Below, in pieces: positions 7,978 to 17,365 of a stretch of 64,000 bases of DNA (positions are counted from its first letter, which is position 1; each line of letters begins with the position of its first letter). Source of the stretch: Archangiaceae bacterium (GTDB lineage Bacteria > Myxococcota > Myxococcia > Myxococcales > Myxococcaceae); contig JADJNS010000014.1 of NCBI GenBank assembly GCA_016714225.1, positions 62,001 to 126,000 of the forward strand, in the 5' to 3' direction. Below the pieces are notes generated by a model. It ran no database searches, was not told where the DNA came from, and saw nothing but the letters and a program-made list of their open reading frames with translations. Made by a program: the position numbers and the translations under genes.

Positions 7978-8097
7978 TTCGGGCACGGGCGCGGGCACGC
8001 CGGACGTGCACGACCGACGAAGAACGTGATCGTCTGACGGGCCTGGTGAGACGTGCCTGTGCCCGTGCACGGCCGTCGCTGCTTCACGACGCTCAGC
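7978..8097. repeat. Dispersed repeat of about 120 bp, copy A
   Basis: This stretch aligns without gaps to 15081-15200 with roughly 85% identity; the centre GAACGTGATCGTCTGAC is identical in both. The left end (GCACGGGCGCGGGCACG) and bases about 8050-8069 are near-perfect inverse complements, so the element can fold on itself. It runs to the 3' end of the leftward gene 8093-9493, as copy B lies just past the end of gene 15223-15900 and after 10799-15055. See findings. Confidence 0.8.
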
Positions 8098-9493
8098 GGC
8101 CGCGCTGGTGCGCCGAGACGGTGAAGCTCTGCTCGATGTGCTGGGCCTCGCCGTCGTAGCGCGGGTACCGCCACAGCGGAAACACCCGCCGCAGGCACAG
8201 CGCGAGCTCGGTCTCGTCCTGGTCTTTTCGGGCCATGTGCACATCGTCGACACGCCCGTCGTTATGCACCATCCACTGCACCTGGTAGGTCTCGTACGCA
8301 GGCGGCACGAGGCGCGCGGCCTCGGCGGCCAGGCACTCTTGCAGGCTGACGTTGTAGTGCTCGTTCACCGTGCGCACGGTGTCGGCGCCCAGCCCCACGC
8401 CGGCCTTCTGGGCCGAGAAGTCCTTGAAGATGTAGTCGCCCAGCACCTGCTTCTCGAGCTTGCGGCAGGCGCCCGCGCCGTCGCGCGAGTCGAGCGCCGC
8501 GCAGACCTTGTCGACCTCGGTGGTGCGCGCGTACCGCTTCTTCTCGGCCGGCAGGCGCTCGGCGCCGATGCCCATCTCTTCGATCATCAGCCGCGCGGCG
8601 GTGGCCGGGTCGCCGGTCTGCAGCTCCAACCAGCCGGCGGCCTTCAGCGCCCTCCGCTTGACCTGCGCGCAGCGCGGCTCGTCACAGACCCGGGCAGCGA
8701 ACTGGTAGAGCTCCGAGGCGCGCTCTTTCTTCTTGTCGTCGTGCGCCGCGGCGGCCGCCTTCGCCAGCGCCACCCGCGCGCCCATCAGCCGGTCGCTCTG
8801 GCCGCGGTAGTGCGCCGCCGCCGCCTCGAGGCAACCCGGCAGCCCGGCGTGGGCGCGCAGCGCGTTCTCGGCGTCGATGACGCAGCGGTCGGCGGTCTTG
8901 GCCGCGGTGGCGCGCGCCTTGGCCTTCTCGGCCTCGGGGCTCTTCGCGTACGCCACCTTGTTGAGCGCCGCGATGGCCTTGCCGCGGCAGGCGTCGATGC
9001 GGTCGGGCCCGCACGCCTCGAGCCAGCGCTCGGCCGCCTTGCGCACCCCGCGCCACTCTTTCTGCGCGAGGTTGAGCTTCACCTCGAGCTCGAGCACCGC
9101 CTGCAGCTCGACGGGGCCCAGCTTCTCGGCGTCGTGCTCGAGCACGTCGAGCGCGGGCCCGGCGGTCTCGAAGTCCTGGCGCGCCACCTGGCGCTTCGTC
9201 TCGTCGAGCCGGGTCTGGAAGTCGGCGCGCTCTTGCGCGGTGGCGTCGGGCTCGACCGGCGCCGCCGGGGCAGAGGGGGCGGCGGCCGGCTTCTGCTTCT
9301 CGGTGGGCGGCGGCGGGTCGAAGGCGCGCGCCAGCTCGGCGCTCTGCGACGGCATCTTCGACTGGCCGACGGTGCTGGGCTCGGCGCCCTCGCCGCTCTC
9401 GGCGTTCTCGAGCTCGTTGCCGGGGGGCAGCCGCTGCTGCGACGCGCACGCGCAGGCCCACACACTCAGCAGCAACAGGCTCCCGGCCCTCAT
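8093..9493 (-). CDS. Lipoprotein with AgmX/PglI-type C-terminal domain
   Basis: The 466-residue product starts MRAGSLLLLSVWACAC, a lipoprotein signal. A Pro/Ala-rich spacer (about 55-85) leads into a long, charged, mostly helical region with several Cys (about 95-365). The last about 100 residues match the TonB-like C-terminal domain found in AgmX/PglI proteins of myxobacterial gliding and secretion machinery: QVQWMVHNDGRVDDVHM then a conserved Cys and WRYPRYDG. It is likely periplasmic-facing. No other gliding gene is adjacent. The stop overlaps the dispersed repeat at 7978-8097. Confidence 0.75.
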   Translation of the reverse strand: MRAGSLLLLSVWACACASQQRLPPGNELENAESGEGAEPSTVGQSKMPSQSAELARAFDPPPPTEKQKPAAAPSAPAAPVEPDATAQERADFQTRLDETKRQVARQDFETAGPALDVLEHDAEKLGPVELQAVLELEVKLNLAQKEWRGVRKAAERWLEACGPDRIDACRGKAIAALNKVAYAKSPEAEKAKARATAAKTADRCVIDAENALRAHAGLPGCLEAAAAHYRGQSDRLMGARVALAKAAAAAHDDKKKERASELYQFAARVCDEPRCAQVKRRALKAAGWLELQTGDPATAARLMIEEMGIGAERLPAEKKRYARTTEVDKVCAALDSRDGAGACRKLEKQVLGDYIFKDFSAQKAGVGLGADTVRTVNEHYNVSLQECLAAEAARLVPPAYETYQVQWMVHNDGRVDDVHMARKDQDETELALCLRRVFPLWRYPRYDGEAQHIEQSFTVSAHQRGR

Positions 9494-9571
9494 CTTCAGC
9501 CGGGAACTTATATCGTGCGCCGGGCGAGAAACCGCTCGACTGAAGCCACCTGGGGTTGCAAGTTCACCCTC

Positions 9572-10096
9572 ATGCCCCGACCTCTCGCCAAGGTGCTCCT
9601 GTTGTGCTTGCCGCTGGGCGCGGCATGCAGCGCAAACCCGAGCACCACCCCGATGGACTCGGGCACCACCGATTCGGGCACCTCGATGCCCACCATGCTC
9701 TCTGCGACCGGCGCGCTGGTAGGCTCCATCTCGGCGCCCAAGCCGATCATCGGCTACGACACCGCGAGCAGCTTCGTGCTCAAGAAGACCACCGGCACGC
9801 TGGCCTTCACCGTCGACATCAACATCGGCTTCGCGGGCATGCCGATGAACGGCAGCTTCGCCGCCGGCACCGACGGCTTCACCTGCGATGCCACCATCGC
9901 CTCGGGCACCACCAGCGCCGACACCTGGGTGACGAAGCAGAACCTGGGCGGCACCCCCGCCGGCAGCTGCGAGCTCACCCTCGCGGGCGTCACGCTGGGC
10001 AGCTCGGGCTACACCGCCACCGGGAACCTCAAAGTGACCGCGCAAGCGATGGGTGGAGCATCGAGTGGCACAGTCACGGTAATGGGCACTTTCTGA
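9572..10096 (+). CDS. Small lipoprotein of unknown function
   Basis: The 174-residue product has the signal MPRPLAKVLLLCLPLGAAC (lipid Cys19), a Ser/Thr/Pro spacer (about 20-45), then a beta-rich domain with two Cys (FTCDAT, GSCELTL) likely forming a disulfide. Its stop TGA shares its last A with the ATG of the TetR gene (TGATG), so the two are translationally coupled, an uncommon pairing that suggests the regulator controls or responds to an envelope function. No family recognised. Confidence 0.75.
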   Translation: MPRPLAKVLLLCLPLGAACSANPSTTPMDSGTTDSGTSMPTMLSATGALVGSISAPKPIIGYDTASSFVLKKTTGTLAFTVDINIGFAGMPMNGSFAAGTDGFTCDATIASGTTSADTWVTKQNLGGTPAGSCELTLAGVTLGSSGYTATGNLKVTAQAMGGASSGTVTVMGTF

Positions 10097-10737
10097 TGAC
10101 CAAGCTCGGCGCAAAACGCGAAATCAAACAGGAGCGGGCGGCCAAGACCCGCGTGGACATTCTGCAGGCGAGCATCGAGCTGTTCGCTCGACGCGGCATT
10201 CTGGCCACCACCATGAACGAGCTCGCCAAGGCGATCAAAATGACGCCCGGCGCGCTGTACTGGCACTTCCCCACCAAAGAAGACCTGCTGCTCGCGGCGA
10301 TGGAAGAGCTGCACCAGCGCTTCATCGGCGAGTTCACCGAGGTGCTCACCGAGGGGCGCGCGTGGTCGGCCAAGCGCCAGCTGATGGCCTTTCTGCAGCG
10401 CACCCGCAGCTTCCTGCGCTACCAGCCGCAGAACGGCATCTTCTTCGCGATGCTCGCCGCCGAGGCGCCCAACAACAACGAGCGCATCGCCGGCCCGCTG
10501 CGCGACATGCTCGGGCTCTACATTCAGGTGCTCGCCGGCATCTGCCGCTACGGGCAGAAGAAGGGCGAGTTCCGCGCCGACTTCAAGCCCGACGCGTTCG
10601 CCCACGCGCTGCTCTCGGGGCACATGGGCATCATCGTGCACCAGCAGCTGGCCAAAGACGTGGTGACCTACGACGGCATGTGCGACGCGCTCGAGGTGCC
10701 GCTGCTCGCCGGGCTCGAAGCGCGGCCCGCCGCCTGA
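10096..10737 (+). CDS. TetR/AcrR-family transcriptional regulator
   Basis: The 213-residue product has the TetR N-terminal helix-turn-helix at about residues 20-65: ILQASIELFARRGILATTMN then LAKAIKMTPGALYWHFPTKE, a textbook recognition helix. The C-terminal half is the variable ligand-binding, dimerising domain. TetR proteins usually repress a nearby gene and release it on binding a small molecule. Coupling to the upstream lipoprotein (shared A at 10096) suggests autoregulation of that pair; no drug pump is adjacent, so the ligand cannot be guessed. Confidence 0.92.
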   Translation: MTKLGAKREIKQERAAKTRVDILQASIELFARRGILATTMNELAKAIKMTPGALYWHFPTKEDLLLAAMEELHQRFIGEFTEVLTEGRAWSAKRQLMAFLQRTRSFLRYQPQNGIFFAMLAAEAPNNNERIAGPLRDMLGLYIQVLAGICRYGQKKGEFRADFKPDAFAHALLSGHMGIIVHQQLAKDVVTYDGMCDALEVPLLAGLEARPAA

Positions 10738-10798
10738 CCTCGCGGTCGGGGTTCGGGGTGCGTTTCACCCTCGAGGTGTGACAGGTTGCGCGCCCTAA

Positions 10799-13700
10799 AT
10801 GACGCGCGCGCTCCGAGTCTCGATTCTCTCCGCGGTGGTGGTGCTCACCGCCTGTCCCCAGAACCCCACCACTGACGGCGGCACCGCGGGCGGCGGCACC
10901 GCGGGTGGCGCGACCGGCGGCGGCACCGCAGGCGGCGCGACCGGCGGCGGCACCGCGGGCGGAGCGACCGGCGGCGGCACCGCGGGCGGAGCGACCGGCG
11001 GTGGCACCGGCGGCGGCGCGACCGGCGGCGGCACCGCGGGGGGCGGCATGGCCATCGACGCCGGCTTCTGCGGCAACGGCACCCGCGAGGGCGGCGAGCT
11101 CTGCGACGACGGCAACATGAACGACACCGACGCGTGCAAGAACGACTGCACGCTGCCCGCGCCGGCGGCCTACTGCGGCGACGGCACCATGAACGGCACC
11201 GAGGCGTGCGACGACGGCAACGCGATTCCCGAAGACGGGTGCGAGGCCGACTGCACCGCCACGGTGATGGCGACCGCGTCGGCGGTGTGCGGCGACGGCG
11301 CGCGGCAGGGCGGCGAGGCGTGCGACGACGGCAACCCCGTGGCGGGCGACGGCTGTGAGCCCGACTGCACCCGCACCACCCCCACCACCATCACCTGCCC
11401 GGCCTCGGCGGTGACGCCGACGAACGCGGCGAGCTGCGACGTCGGCCCGGGCGATTCGAACAAGCTGCTGATCGGCACCGTGCTGCTGCCCGGCAAGGTC
11501 TACCTGGGCGGTCAGGTGCTGGTGAACGGCAGCAACGGCAACATCACCTGCGTGGGCTGCGACTGCAGCGCGAGCTCCGGCTACGCCACCGCCACCCGCC
11601 TGGTGTGCGGCCAGAACGTCATCAGCCCGGGCCTCATCAACAGCCACGACCACATCACCTTCACCGCGGCGCCCTTCTGGGGCGGCTGGTCCGACGCGGG
11701 CACCTACGCCGACGGCGGCATTCCCGAGCGCTACGAGCACCGCCACGACTGGCGGGTCGGCGGCGCGGCCCACAACGGCCACTTCTCGATTCCCAACGGC
11801 GGCACCGGCGGCAACACCGCGATTCAATGGAGCGAGCTGCGCCAGCTGATGGCGGGCACCACCTCGGTCTCGGGCAGCGGAGGCGTGGCGGGCCTGCTGC
11901 GCAACCTCGACAAGGCCGACACCTCGGCCACCGCAGCGAGCCAGATGGGCCTGGGCGCCAACACCCTGGGCGCGCTCTACGACACCTTCCCGCTGAAAGA
12001 CTCGTCGGGCAACGAGCTGTCTGAGGGCTGCGCGTACCCGTCGGTGCCGGGCGCCAGCGTGGTGCCGGCGGCCGCCGCCTACCAGCCGCACGTCTCCGAG
12101 GGCATCGAGCGCAGCGCGCGCAACGAGTTCCTCTGCATGTCGGGCGTGCTCGACGGCAGCGCGGGCATCTTCACTCCGCGCACCGCGATGATTCACGGCA
12201 TCGCGCTCAAGCCCGCCGACGTGCGGCTGGTGGCCGACAAGAAGTCGAGCCTCATCTGGTCGCCGCGGTCGAACGTCTCGCTGTACGGAGAGACCGCCCA
12301 GGTCGCGGTGTACGCGCGCGCCGGAGTCAACATCGCGATGGGCAGCGACTGGCTGCGCTCGGGCTCGATGAACATCGTGCGCGAGCTGCAGTGCGCCGAC
12401 TACCTGAGCTCGAACTTCTACAACCGCTTCTTCAGCCCCGAGTCGCTGTGGCGCATGCCGACGTGGAACGCGGCCAAGGCGATGGTGGTGAGCAACCGCA
12501 CCGGCGTGTTGAGCCCCGGCCGCACCGCCGATGTGGCGGTGTACCGCTACTACTCGGGCAACCCCTACCGCGCGGTGCTGGCGGCGAACCCGCAAGACGT
12601 GCTGCTCACCCTGCGCGGCGGCACCGCGATGTACGGCGACGAGCGGGTGACAGCGCTGCTCGCCGGCAACTGCAACGCAGTGAGCGTGTGCGGCGTGAGC
12701 AAGCAGGTGTGCCTGGCTGAAATCAACACCACCTTGAGCGCGCTGCAGGGCGCCAACGCCAGCGCGTACCCGCTGTTCTTCTGCGGCGGCCCGGGCGCGA
12801 CCGAGCCGGTCTGCACTCCGATGCGCAGCGCGGCGTGGCTGTTCAGCGGCGCGAACGCGTACACCGGCGTGGCGACCCCGCCCGCCGACAGTGACGGCGA
12901 CGGCATCGCCGACGCGACCGACAACTGCCCCACCTTCTTCAACCCCATTCGGCCCGAAGACTTCGGCGTGCAGGCCGACGCCGACAAAGACGGCAAGGGC
13001 GACGTCTGTGACGCCTGCCCGCTCGACGCCAACGCCACCACCTGCAGCGCGCGCGCGGCCACCGACTGGGACAACGACGGCGTGCCGAACGCGAGCGACA
13101 AGTGCCCGATGGACCCCGACCAGGCGCAGCTCGACGCCGACGGCGACGGCAAGGGCGACGTGTGCGACCCCTGCCCGATGCAGGCCAACCCCGGCGCGCA
13201 GCTCTGCCCGCCGCCGCCCGGAGTGCCCACCACCATCTACGCCATCAAGAGCGGCGCGGCGACCGGCCGGGTGCAGCTCACCAACGTGCTGGTGACCGGC
13301 GCGGGCGCGAACGGCTTCTACGTGCAGGTCGCCCCGAGCGAGAGCATCTACGTGAACGCCAACAACTCGGGCCTGTTCGTCTACTACCCGACCACCGCCC
13401 TGCCCCGCACCGACGTGCTGGTGGGCGACCGGGTCACCATTCCCGCGGGCACCGCGCAGACCTTCAACGGCCAGATTCAGGTGGCCAGCGTGCAGAGCGG
13501 CAGCGTGACGGTGGTCTCGCACGGCAACGCGCTTCCCGCCGCGGTCATCGTCACCCCTGACGAGGTGCGCACCGGTGGCTCGCGCGCCGCGGCGCTCGAG
13601 AGCGTGCTGGTGCGCCTCGACGGCGTCACGGTCGCCGACATCAACCCGCCGGCAGACATGAGCGACACGCCGCCCATCAAGGAGTTCACCGTCAGCCAGG

Positions 13701-15055
13701 CCGGCTCGACCGGAACCCTGCGGGTCAACGACGGCCTCTACATCACCACCCCCGACCCGACGGTGGGCGAGAGCTTCGGGTTCATTCAGGGCATCTTGGA
13801 TTTCCGCAACGCCGACTCGAAGCTCGAGCCGCGCGGCGAGACCGACATGCAGCGCCCGGTGCAGCTGCTCGCCCTCGGGCCGACGGGGCAGTTCACCCGC
13901 GCCAGCATGAGCGCGGGCGCCGCCACCGTGCCGCAGGCGTTGAAGGTGCTGATCAACTCGGCGCAGCCGACCGACACCACCGTCACGCTGAGCAGCACCA
14001 GCGGCTTGAGCGTGCCGGCCTCGGTCACGGTGCTGGCCGGTCAGGTCGAGGCGGTGGTGCCGGTGCAGGGGCTCACGCAGTCGATGAGCGAGACGGTGAC
14101 CGCCACGCTCGGCACGGTGATGAAGGCCGCCACGGTGCGGGTCATCGGCGCGACCGAGACGCCCGCGGTGGTGTCGTGCTCGCCCAGCCCGCTGCTCCTG
14201 CCCGAAGACGGCACCGCGAACCTCACCGTGTCGCTCGACCTGCCGCCGCTGCTCTCGACGCCGGTCTCGCTGGGCGCCGACGCGGGCTTCACCCAGGTGC
14301 CGGCCACGGTCTCGGTGGCGCCCGACACCCTGAGCGCCACCTTCCAGGTGCTGGCGTCTCCCTCTGCCACCGGCATGGGCAGCATCACCGCCACGCTGGG
14401 CGGCTCGATGGTGACCTGCCCGGTGACCATCTCGAACCTGCCGGTCACCACCCACGTGGTCATCTCGGAGCTCAAGGTCGGTGGCGCCTCGGCCGCCGAC
14501 GAGTTCGTCGAGCTCTACAACCCCACCAGCGGGCCCATCGACATCTCGGGCTGGCGCGTGCAGTACAAGAGCGACGTGGGCGCGGCGTTCAGCAACAACG
14601 GCCAGCTGCCGCCCGGCAGCATCATCGCCTCGCACGGCTACTTCTTGTTCGCGTCGGGCCCGGTCGGGGCGGGTGGGTACACCGGCACCGCGACGCCCGA
14701 TGCGGTGCGCACCTCGAACGCGGGCGCTCCCACGGCCTTCAACTTCGGCGGTGCCGGCGGGCACGTGCGCATCGGGCCGAGCGGCATCGGCACCGCGCCC
14801 GCCGACCCGACCGCCATCGACACCGTCGGCTACGGCGCCACCGCCAGCGCGCCCGAGGGTGGCGCCGCGGCGGCTGCACCCGGCCTGGGCTCGCTCGAGC
14901 GCAAGGCGAACCAGAACGCCACCGCCGCGTCGATGGGCCTGGGTGGCGCCGATGAGCACTTCGGCAACTCGCTCGACACCGACAACAACGGCGCCGACTT
15001 CGTGGTGCGCACCGCCTCGCAGCCGCAGAACAAGGCCGGCGGCACCGAGCCGTAA
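10799..15055 (+). CDS. Giant secreted lipoprotein: disulfide repeats, amidohydrolase-like domain, TSP3 repeats, lamin-tail domain
   Basis: A 1418-residue mosaic. It starts with a lipoprotein signal (MTRALRVSILSAVVVLTAC), then a Gly-Thr-Ala linker (about 27-83). Three 'myxo disulfide' repeats follow (88-197; CGNGTREGGELCDDGN type). Residues about 225-620 resemble a metal amidohydrolase: HDH near 282, HGIAL near 465, and GSDW near 515 in the place of the catalytic Asp. Thrombospondin type 3 calcium repeats (DSDGDGIADATDNCP) lie at about 697-805, an OB-like beta region at 810-1020, Ig-like beta segments, and a lamin-tail domain at about 1219-1340 (VVISELKVGG...DEFVELYNPTSG). Probably surface-exposed; substrate unknown. 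ATG 10799 has no obvious ribosome site. Confidence 0.85.
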   Translation: MTRALRVSILSAVVVLTACPQNPTTDGGTAGGGTAGGATGGGTAGGATGGGTAGGATGGGTAGGATGGGTGGGATGGGTAGGGMAIDAGFCGNGTREGGELCDDGNMNDTDACKNDCTLPAPAAYCGDGTMNGTEACDDGNAIPEDGCEADCTATVMATASAVCGDGARQGGEACDDGNPVAGDGCEPDCTRTTPTTITCPASAVTPTNAASCDVGPGDSNKLLIGTVLLPGKVYLGGQVLVNGSNGNITCVGCDCSASSGYATATRLVCGQNVISPGLINSHDHITFTAAPFWGGWSDAGTYADGGIPERYEHRHDWRVGGAAHNGHFSIPNGGTGGNTAIQWSELRQLMAGTTSVSGSGGVAGLLRNLDKADTSATAASQMGLGANTLGALYDTFPLKDSSGNELSEGCAYPSVPGASVVPAAAAYQPHVSEGIERSARNEFLCMSGVLDGSAGIFTPRTAMIHGIALKPADVRLVADKKSSLIWSPRSNVSLYGETAQVAVYARAGVNIAMGSDWLRSGSMNIVRELQCADYLSSNFYNRFFSPESLWRMPTWNAAKAMVVSNRTGVLSPGRTADVAVYRYYSGNPYRAVLAANPQDVLLTLRGGTAMYGDERVTALLAGNCNAVSVCGVSKQVCLAEINTTLSALQGANASAYPLFFCGGPGATEPVCTPMRSAAWLFSGANAYTGVATPPADSDGDGIADATDNCPTFFNPIRPEDFGVQADADKDGKGDVCDACPLDANATTCSARAATDWDNDGVPNASDKCPMDPDQAQLDADGDGKGDVCDPCPMQANPGAQLCPPPPGVPTTIYAIKSGAATGRVQLTNVLVTGAGANGFYVQVAPSESIYVNANNSGLFVYYPTTALPRTDVLVGDRVTIPAGTAQTFNGQIQVASVQSGSVTVVSHGNALPAAVIVTPDEVRTGGSRAAALESVLVRLDGVTVADINPPADMSDTPPIKEFTVSQAGSTGTLRVNDGLYITTPDPTVGESFGFIQGILDFRNADSKLEPRGETDMQRPVQLLALGPTGQFTRASMSAGAATVPQALKVLINSAQPTDTTVTLSSTSGLSVPASVTVLAGQVEAVVPVQGLTQSMSETVTATLGTVMKAATVRVIGATETPAVVSCSPSPLLLPEDGTANLTVSLDLPPLLSTPVSLGADAGFTQVPATVSVAPDTLSATFQVLASPSATGMGSITATLGGSMVTCPVTISNLPVTTHVVISELKVGGASAADEFVELYNPTSGPIDISGWRVQYKSDVGAAFSNNGQLPPGSIIASHGYFLFASGPVGAGGYTGTATPDAVRTSNAGAPTAFNFGGAGGHVRIGPSGIGTAPADPTAIDTVGYGATASAPEGGAAAAAPGLGSLERKANQNATAASMGLGGADEHFGNSLDTDNNGADFVVRTASQPQNKAGGTEP
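10876..11049 (+). repeat. In-frame 27-bp linker repeats
   Basis: About five copies of a 27-base unit encode the 9-residue linker GGGTAGGAT with small variations. The run is inside the 1418-residue lipoprotein between its lipid anchor and the disulfide repeats. Such runs are prone to slippage, so linker length may differ between strains. Confidence 0.85.
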
Positions 15056-15080
15056 GGCCGGGTTTCAGAGACCGCAGCAT

Positions 15081-15200
15081 TTCGGGCACTGGCTCGGGCA
15101 CGCCTGACGTGAACGTCCGACGTAGAACGTGATCGTCTGACCGGCATCGTGAGCCGTGCCTGTGCCCGCGCGCGGCCTTCGATGCTTCGCGTCGCTCACG
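15081..15200. repeat. Dispersed repeat of about 120 bp, copy B
   Basis: Same orientation as copy A at 7978-8097, offset 7103 bp, about 85% identical over the full length. Between two convergent genes (ends at 15055 and 15223). It could act as a terminator or RNA structure, but its length and repetition fit a non-autonomous dispersed element better. Confidence 0.8.
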
Positions 15201-15222
15201 CGCTGGGCGCGCCCGCTTCACC

Positions 15223-15900
15223 TCACAGCGGCAGCTCGAAGCCGGCGCCCAGGTACGCGCTCAAGCCACCGGCGCTGGCCCCGTCGAGGTACAGCTGCAT
15301 GCCGGCGCCGGCGAGCGCCTTGATGCGCATGCGGTCGTCTTTGAACGGCCGAAAGACCAGCGCGCTGTCGCCCGCGCCGCTGACGCCGAAGTGGCTGTTG
15401 TTGGAGAAGCGCGCCGCGAAGCCCACGCCGAGGCGCAGCTCCATGCCCACGTACGAGCCGAAGTAGAAGTTCACGCCCCACATCGGAGACATCTGCAGCA
15501 CCGCGAACTTCGCCACCGGCGCCCAGCTCGCGGTGATGCGCGCGTCCCACAGGAACTGGGCGGCCCGGTACCGGGTGCCCATGTAGAACGGCTTGGCCAC
15601 GATGAGCGACGGCCCGATGGGCGTGCCGGTCGACGAGGTGCCGCTCGAGCCGGGGTCACCCACGATGCCGAAGGTGGCCGAGAAGGCGAGGCGCGCCGCG
15701 CTGCGGGCTTCGGGCGTCTCGCGCTGCGCCTCGACGGGCAGGTCGTCAGCCCACTCGAAGCCGGCGGCCGGCAGCGGGTCAGGCTCGCGCAGCGGGTCGG
15801 CCTGCACCATCGGTGGCGGAGGCGGAACGGGGGCCGGGTCGACGCCCTGTTGGGCGAGCGCGGGCACGGCGACCCACCCCGCGACGAGCACCCAGCGCAT
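15223..15900 (-). CDS. Probable outer-membrane beta-barrel protein
   Basis: The 225-residue product has a signal peptide (MRWVLVAGWVAVPALA), a Pro-rich spacer (about 20-50), then alternating hydrophobic/aromatic strands (ARLAFSATFGIVG, FLWDARITASWAP, GVNFYFGSYVGMELRLGVGF) ending in SAYLGAGFELPL. Ending in a hydrophobic residue after an amphipathic strand is usual for barrels inserted by the BAM complex. Divergent from the OYE gene with 57 bp between starts. Function not inferred. Confidence 0.7.
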   Translation of the reverse strand: MRWVLVAGWVAVPALAQQGVDPAPVPPPPPMVQADPLREPDPLPAAGFEWADDLPVEAQRETPEARSAARLAFSATFGIVGDPGSSGTSSTGTPIGPSLIVAKPFYMGTRYRAAQFLWDARITASWAPVAKFAVLQMSPMWGVNFYFGSYVGMELRLGVGFAARFSNNSHFGVSGAGDSALVFRPFKDDRMRIKALAGAGMQLYLDGASAGGLSAYLGAGFELPL

Positions 15901-15957
15901 GGTCGCCGCATAGCGCACTCGCTGGGGCGCGCGCCAATCTGGTACGCCTGAGCGCGC

Positions 15958-17352
15958 GTGACCGACCGCCGCCTCGCCAAGCTGTTGCCCGTCGAGCGGT
16001 GGCCGACCCGCGCCGAGGCTGAAGCGTCGCGTTGGTTCAGCCCGGTGCGCATCGGCCCGCATCTGCTGAACGAGCGCACCTGGGTGCCGGCGATGGTGCC
16101 CTGGCGCGCGTCGGACCAGGGCTTCGTCACCCCCGAGGTGCTCGGCTGGTACGAGCGCTTCGCCCGCGGAGAGCCCGGCGCCATCGTGGTCGAGGCCACC
16201 GGAATTCGGAACGTTGCGAGCGGCCCGCTGCTCCGCGCGGGGCACGACGACTACCTCGAGGGCTTGCGTCACCTGGTGAAGACGGTGAAGGCGGCCAGTT
16301 CCGGCCGCACCCGCCTCTACATTCAGCTGATCGACTTTCTGGCCATCAAGCGCCGGCCCACCCGCGAGGCGTTCTTCGGCCGCTACTGGAAGGGCGACCC
16401 CGCGCTGGCGCAGCGGCTGCTCGGCGCCAGCGAAGAAGAGATCGCCGCCGCGCTGCCCCCCCGCGAGCTCGAGGCGTACCGCTTCGGCCTGCGTGAGCGC
16501 ATCACCGACACCCACCTGCCGCACATCGCCGAGCTGCCCAGGGTGTTGCCCGGGCTGTTCGCCGACGCCGCGCGCCGCTGCCTCGACGCCGGCTTCGACG
16601 GGGTCGAGCTGCACTTCGCCCACGCGTACACCATGGCCAGCTTTCTCTCAGGCCTGAACACCCGCACCGACGGCTACGGCGGGCCGCGCGAGCACCGCGT
16701 GCGACTGCCGCTCGAGGTCATCGCCGCGGTGCGCGCGCAGGTCGGCACGCGCCTCGCGCTGGGCTGCCGGTTTCTCGCCGACGAAATCATCGCGGGTGGC
16801 AACCGCGTCGACGACGCGTGCTTCTTCGGCGTCGAGCTGGCGCGGGCGGGCCTCGACTTTCTCTCGCTGTCACGGGGCGGAAAGTTCGAAGACGCGAAGC
16901 AGCCCAAGGTCGGGCACGCGGCGTACCCGTACACCGGCCCCAGCGGCCACGAGTGCATGCCCACCACGAACGCCGCGCCGCCGGGGCCGTGGGGGCGCAA
17001 CCTGCCCGCGGTGGCGCAGGTGAAGCGGGCGGTGGTGGGCGCGGGCTTCTCGACCCCCATCGTCGCTTGCGGCGGCATCGCCACCTTCCAGCAGGCCGAA
17101 GAGGTGCTCGCGCGCGGCGACGCCGACGTGGTGGCGAGCGCCCGTCAGACGCTGGCCGACCCCGACTGGACGCGAAAGGTGCGCGAGGGCCGCGGCGAAG
17201 AGGTACGGCGCTGCTTGTTCACCAACTACTGCGAGGGGCTCGACCAGGCCCACGAGGTGGTGACCTGCCAGCGGTGGGACCGGCTCAAGGGCCTGGCCGA
17301 CGATGCGACCGCGCCGCGCACCCGCGACGGGCGGCGGCTCGTCGCGCCCTGA
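15958..17352 (+). CDS. NADH:flavin oxidoreductase of the Old Yellow Enzyme family
   Basis: The 464-residue product begins at GTG 15958. It shows the FMN-binding TIM-barrel signature: PAMVPWRASDQG early, and FDGVELHFAHAYTMASFLS followed by NTRTDGYGG at about residues 219-243. OYE enzymes reduce activated C=C bonds using NAD(P)H. It is longer than the usual 350-370 aa, with a charged insertion at about 125-185. The end (RRCLFTNYCEGLD, then a Cys in VVTCQRWD) recalls the Fe-S Cys cluster of larger enoate reductases but is incomplete, and no second flavin domain follows. Cytoplasmic; substrate unknown. Confidence 0.88.
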   Translation: MTDRRLAKLLPVERWPTRAEAEASRWFSPVRIGPHLLNERTWVPAMVPWRASDQGFVTPEVLGWYERFARGEPGAIVVEATGIRNVASGPLLRAGHDDYLEGLRHLVKTVKAASSGRTRLYIQLIDFLAIKRRPTREAFFGRYWKGDPALAQRLLGASEEEIAAALPPRELEAYRFGLRERITDTHLPHIAELPRVLPGLFADAARRCLDAGFDGVELHFAHAYTMASFLSGLNTRTDGYGGPREHRVRLPLEVIAAVRAQVGTRLALGCRFLADEIIAGGNRVDDACFFGVELARAGLDFLSLSRGGKFEDAKQPKVGHAAYPYTGPSGHECMPTTNAAPPGPWGRNLPAVAQVKRAVVGAGFSTPIVACGGIATFQQAEEVLARGDADVVASARQTLADPDWTRKVREGRGEEVRRCLFTNYCEGLDQAHEVVTCQRWDRLKGLADDATAPRTRDGRRLVAP

Positions 17353-17365
17353 GAGGCTGAGCGCT

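Noticed and set aside
10631..14959. A 1442-codon open frame on the minus strand opposite the giant lipoprotein
   Set aside because: Its translation is an Arg/Val/His/Gly-rich shadow of high GC third positions, with no recognisable domain, while the plus strand has signal, repeats and domains.
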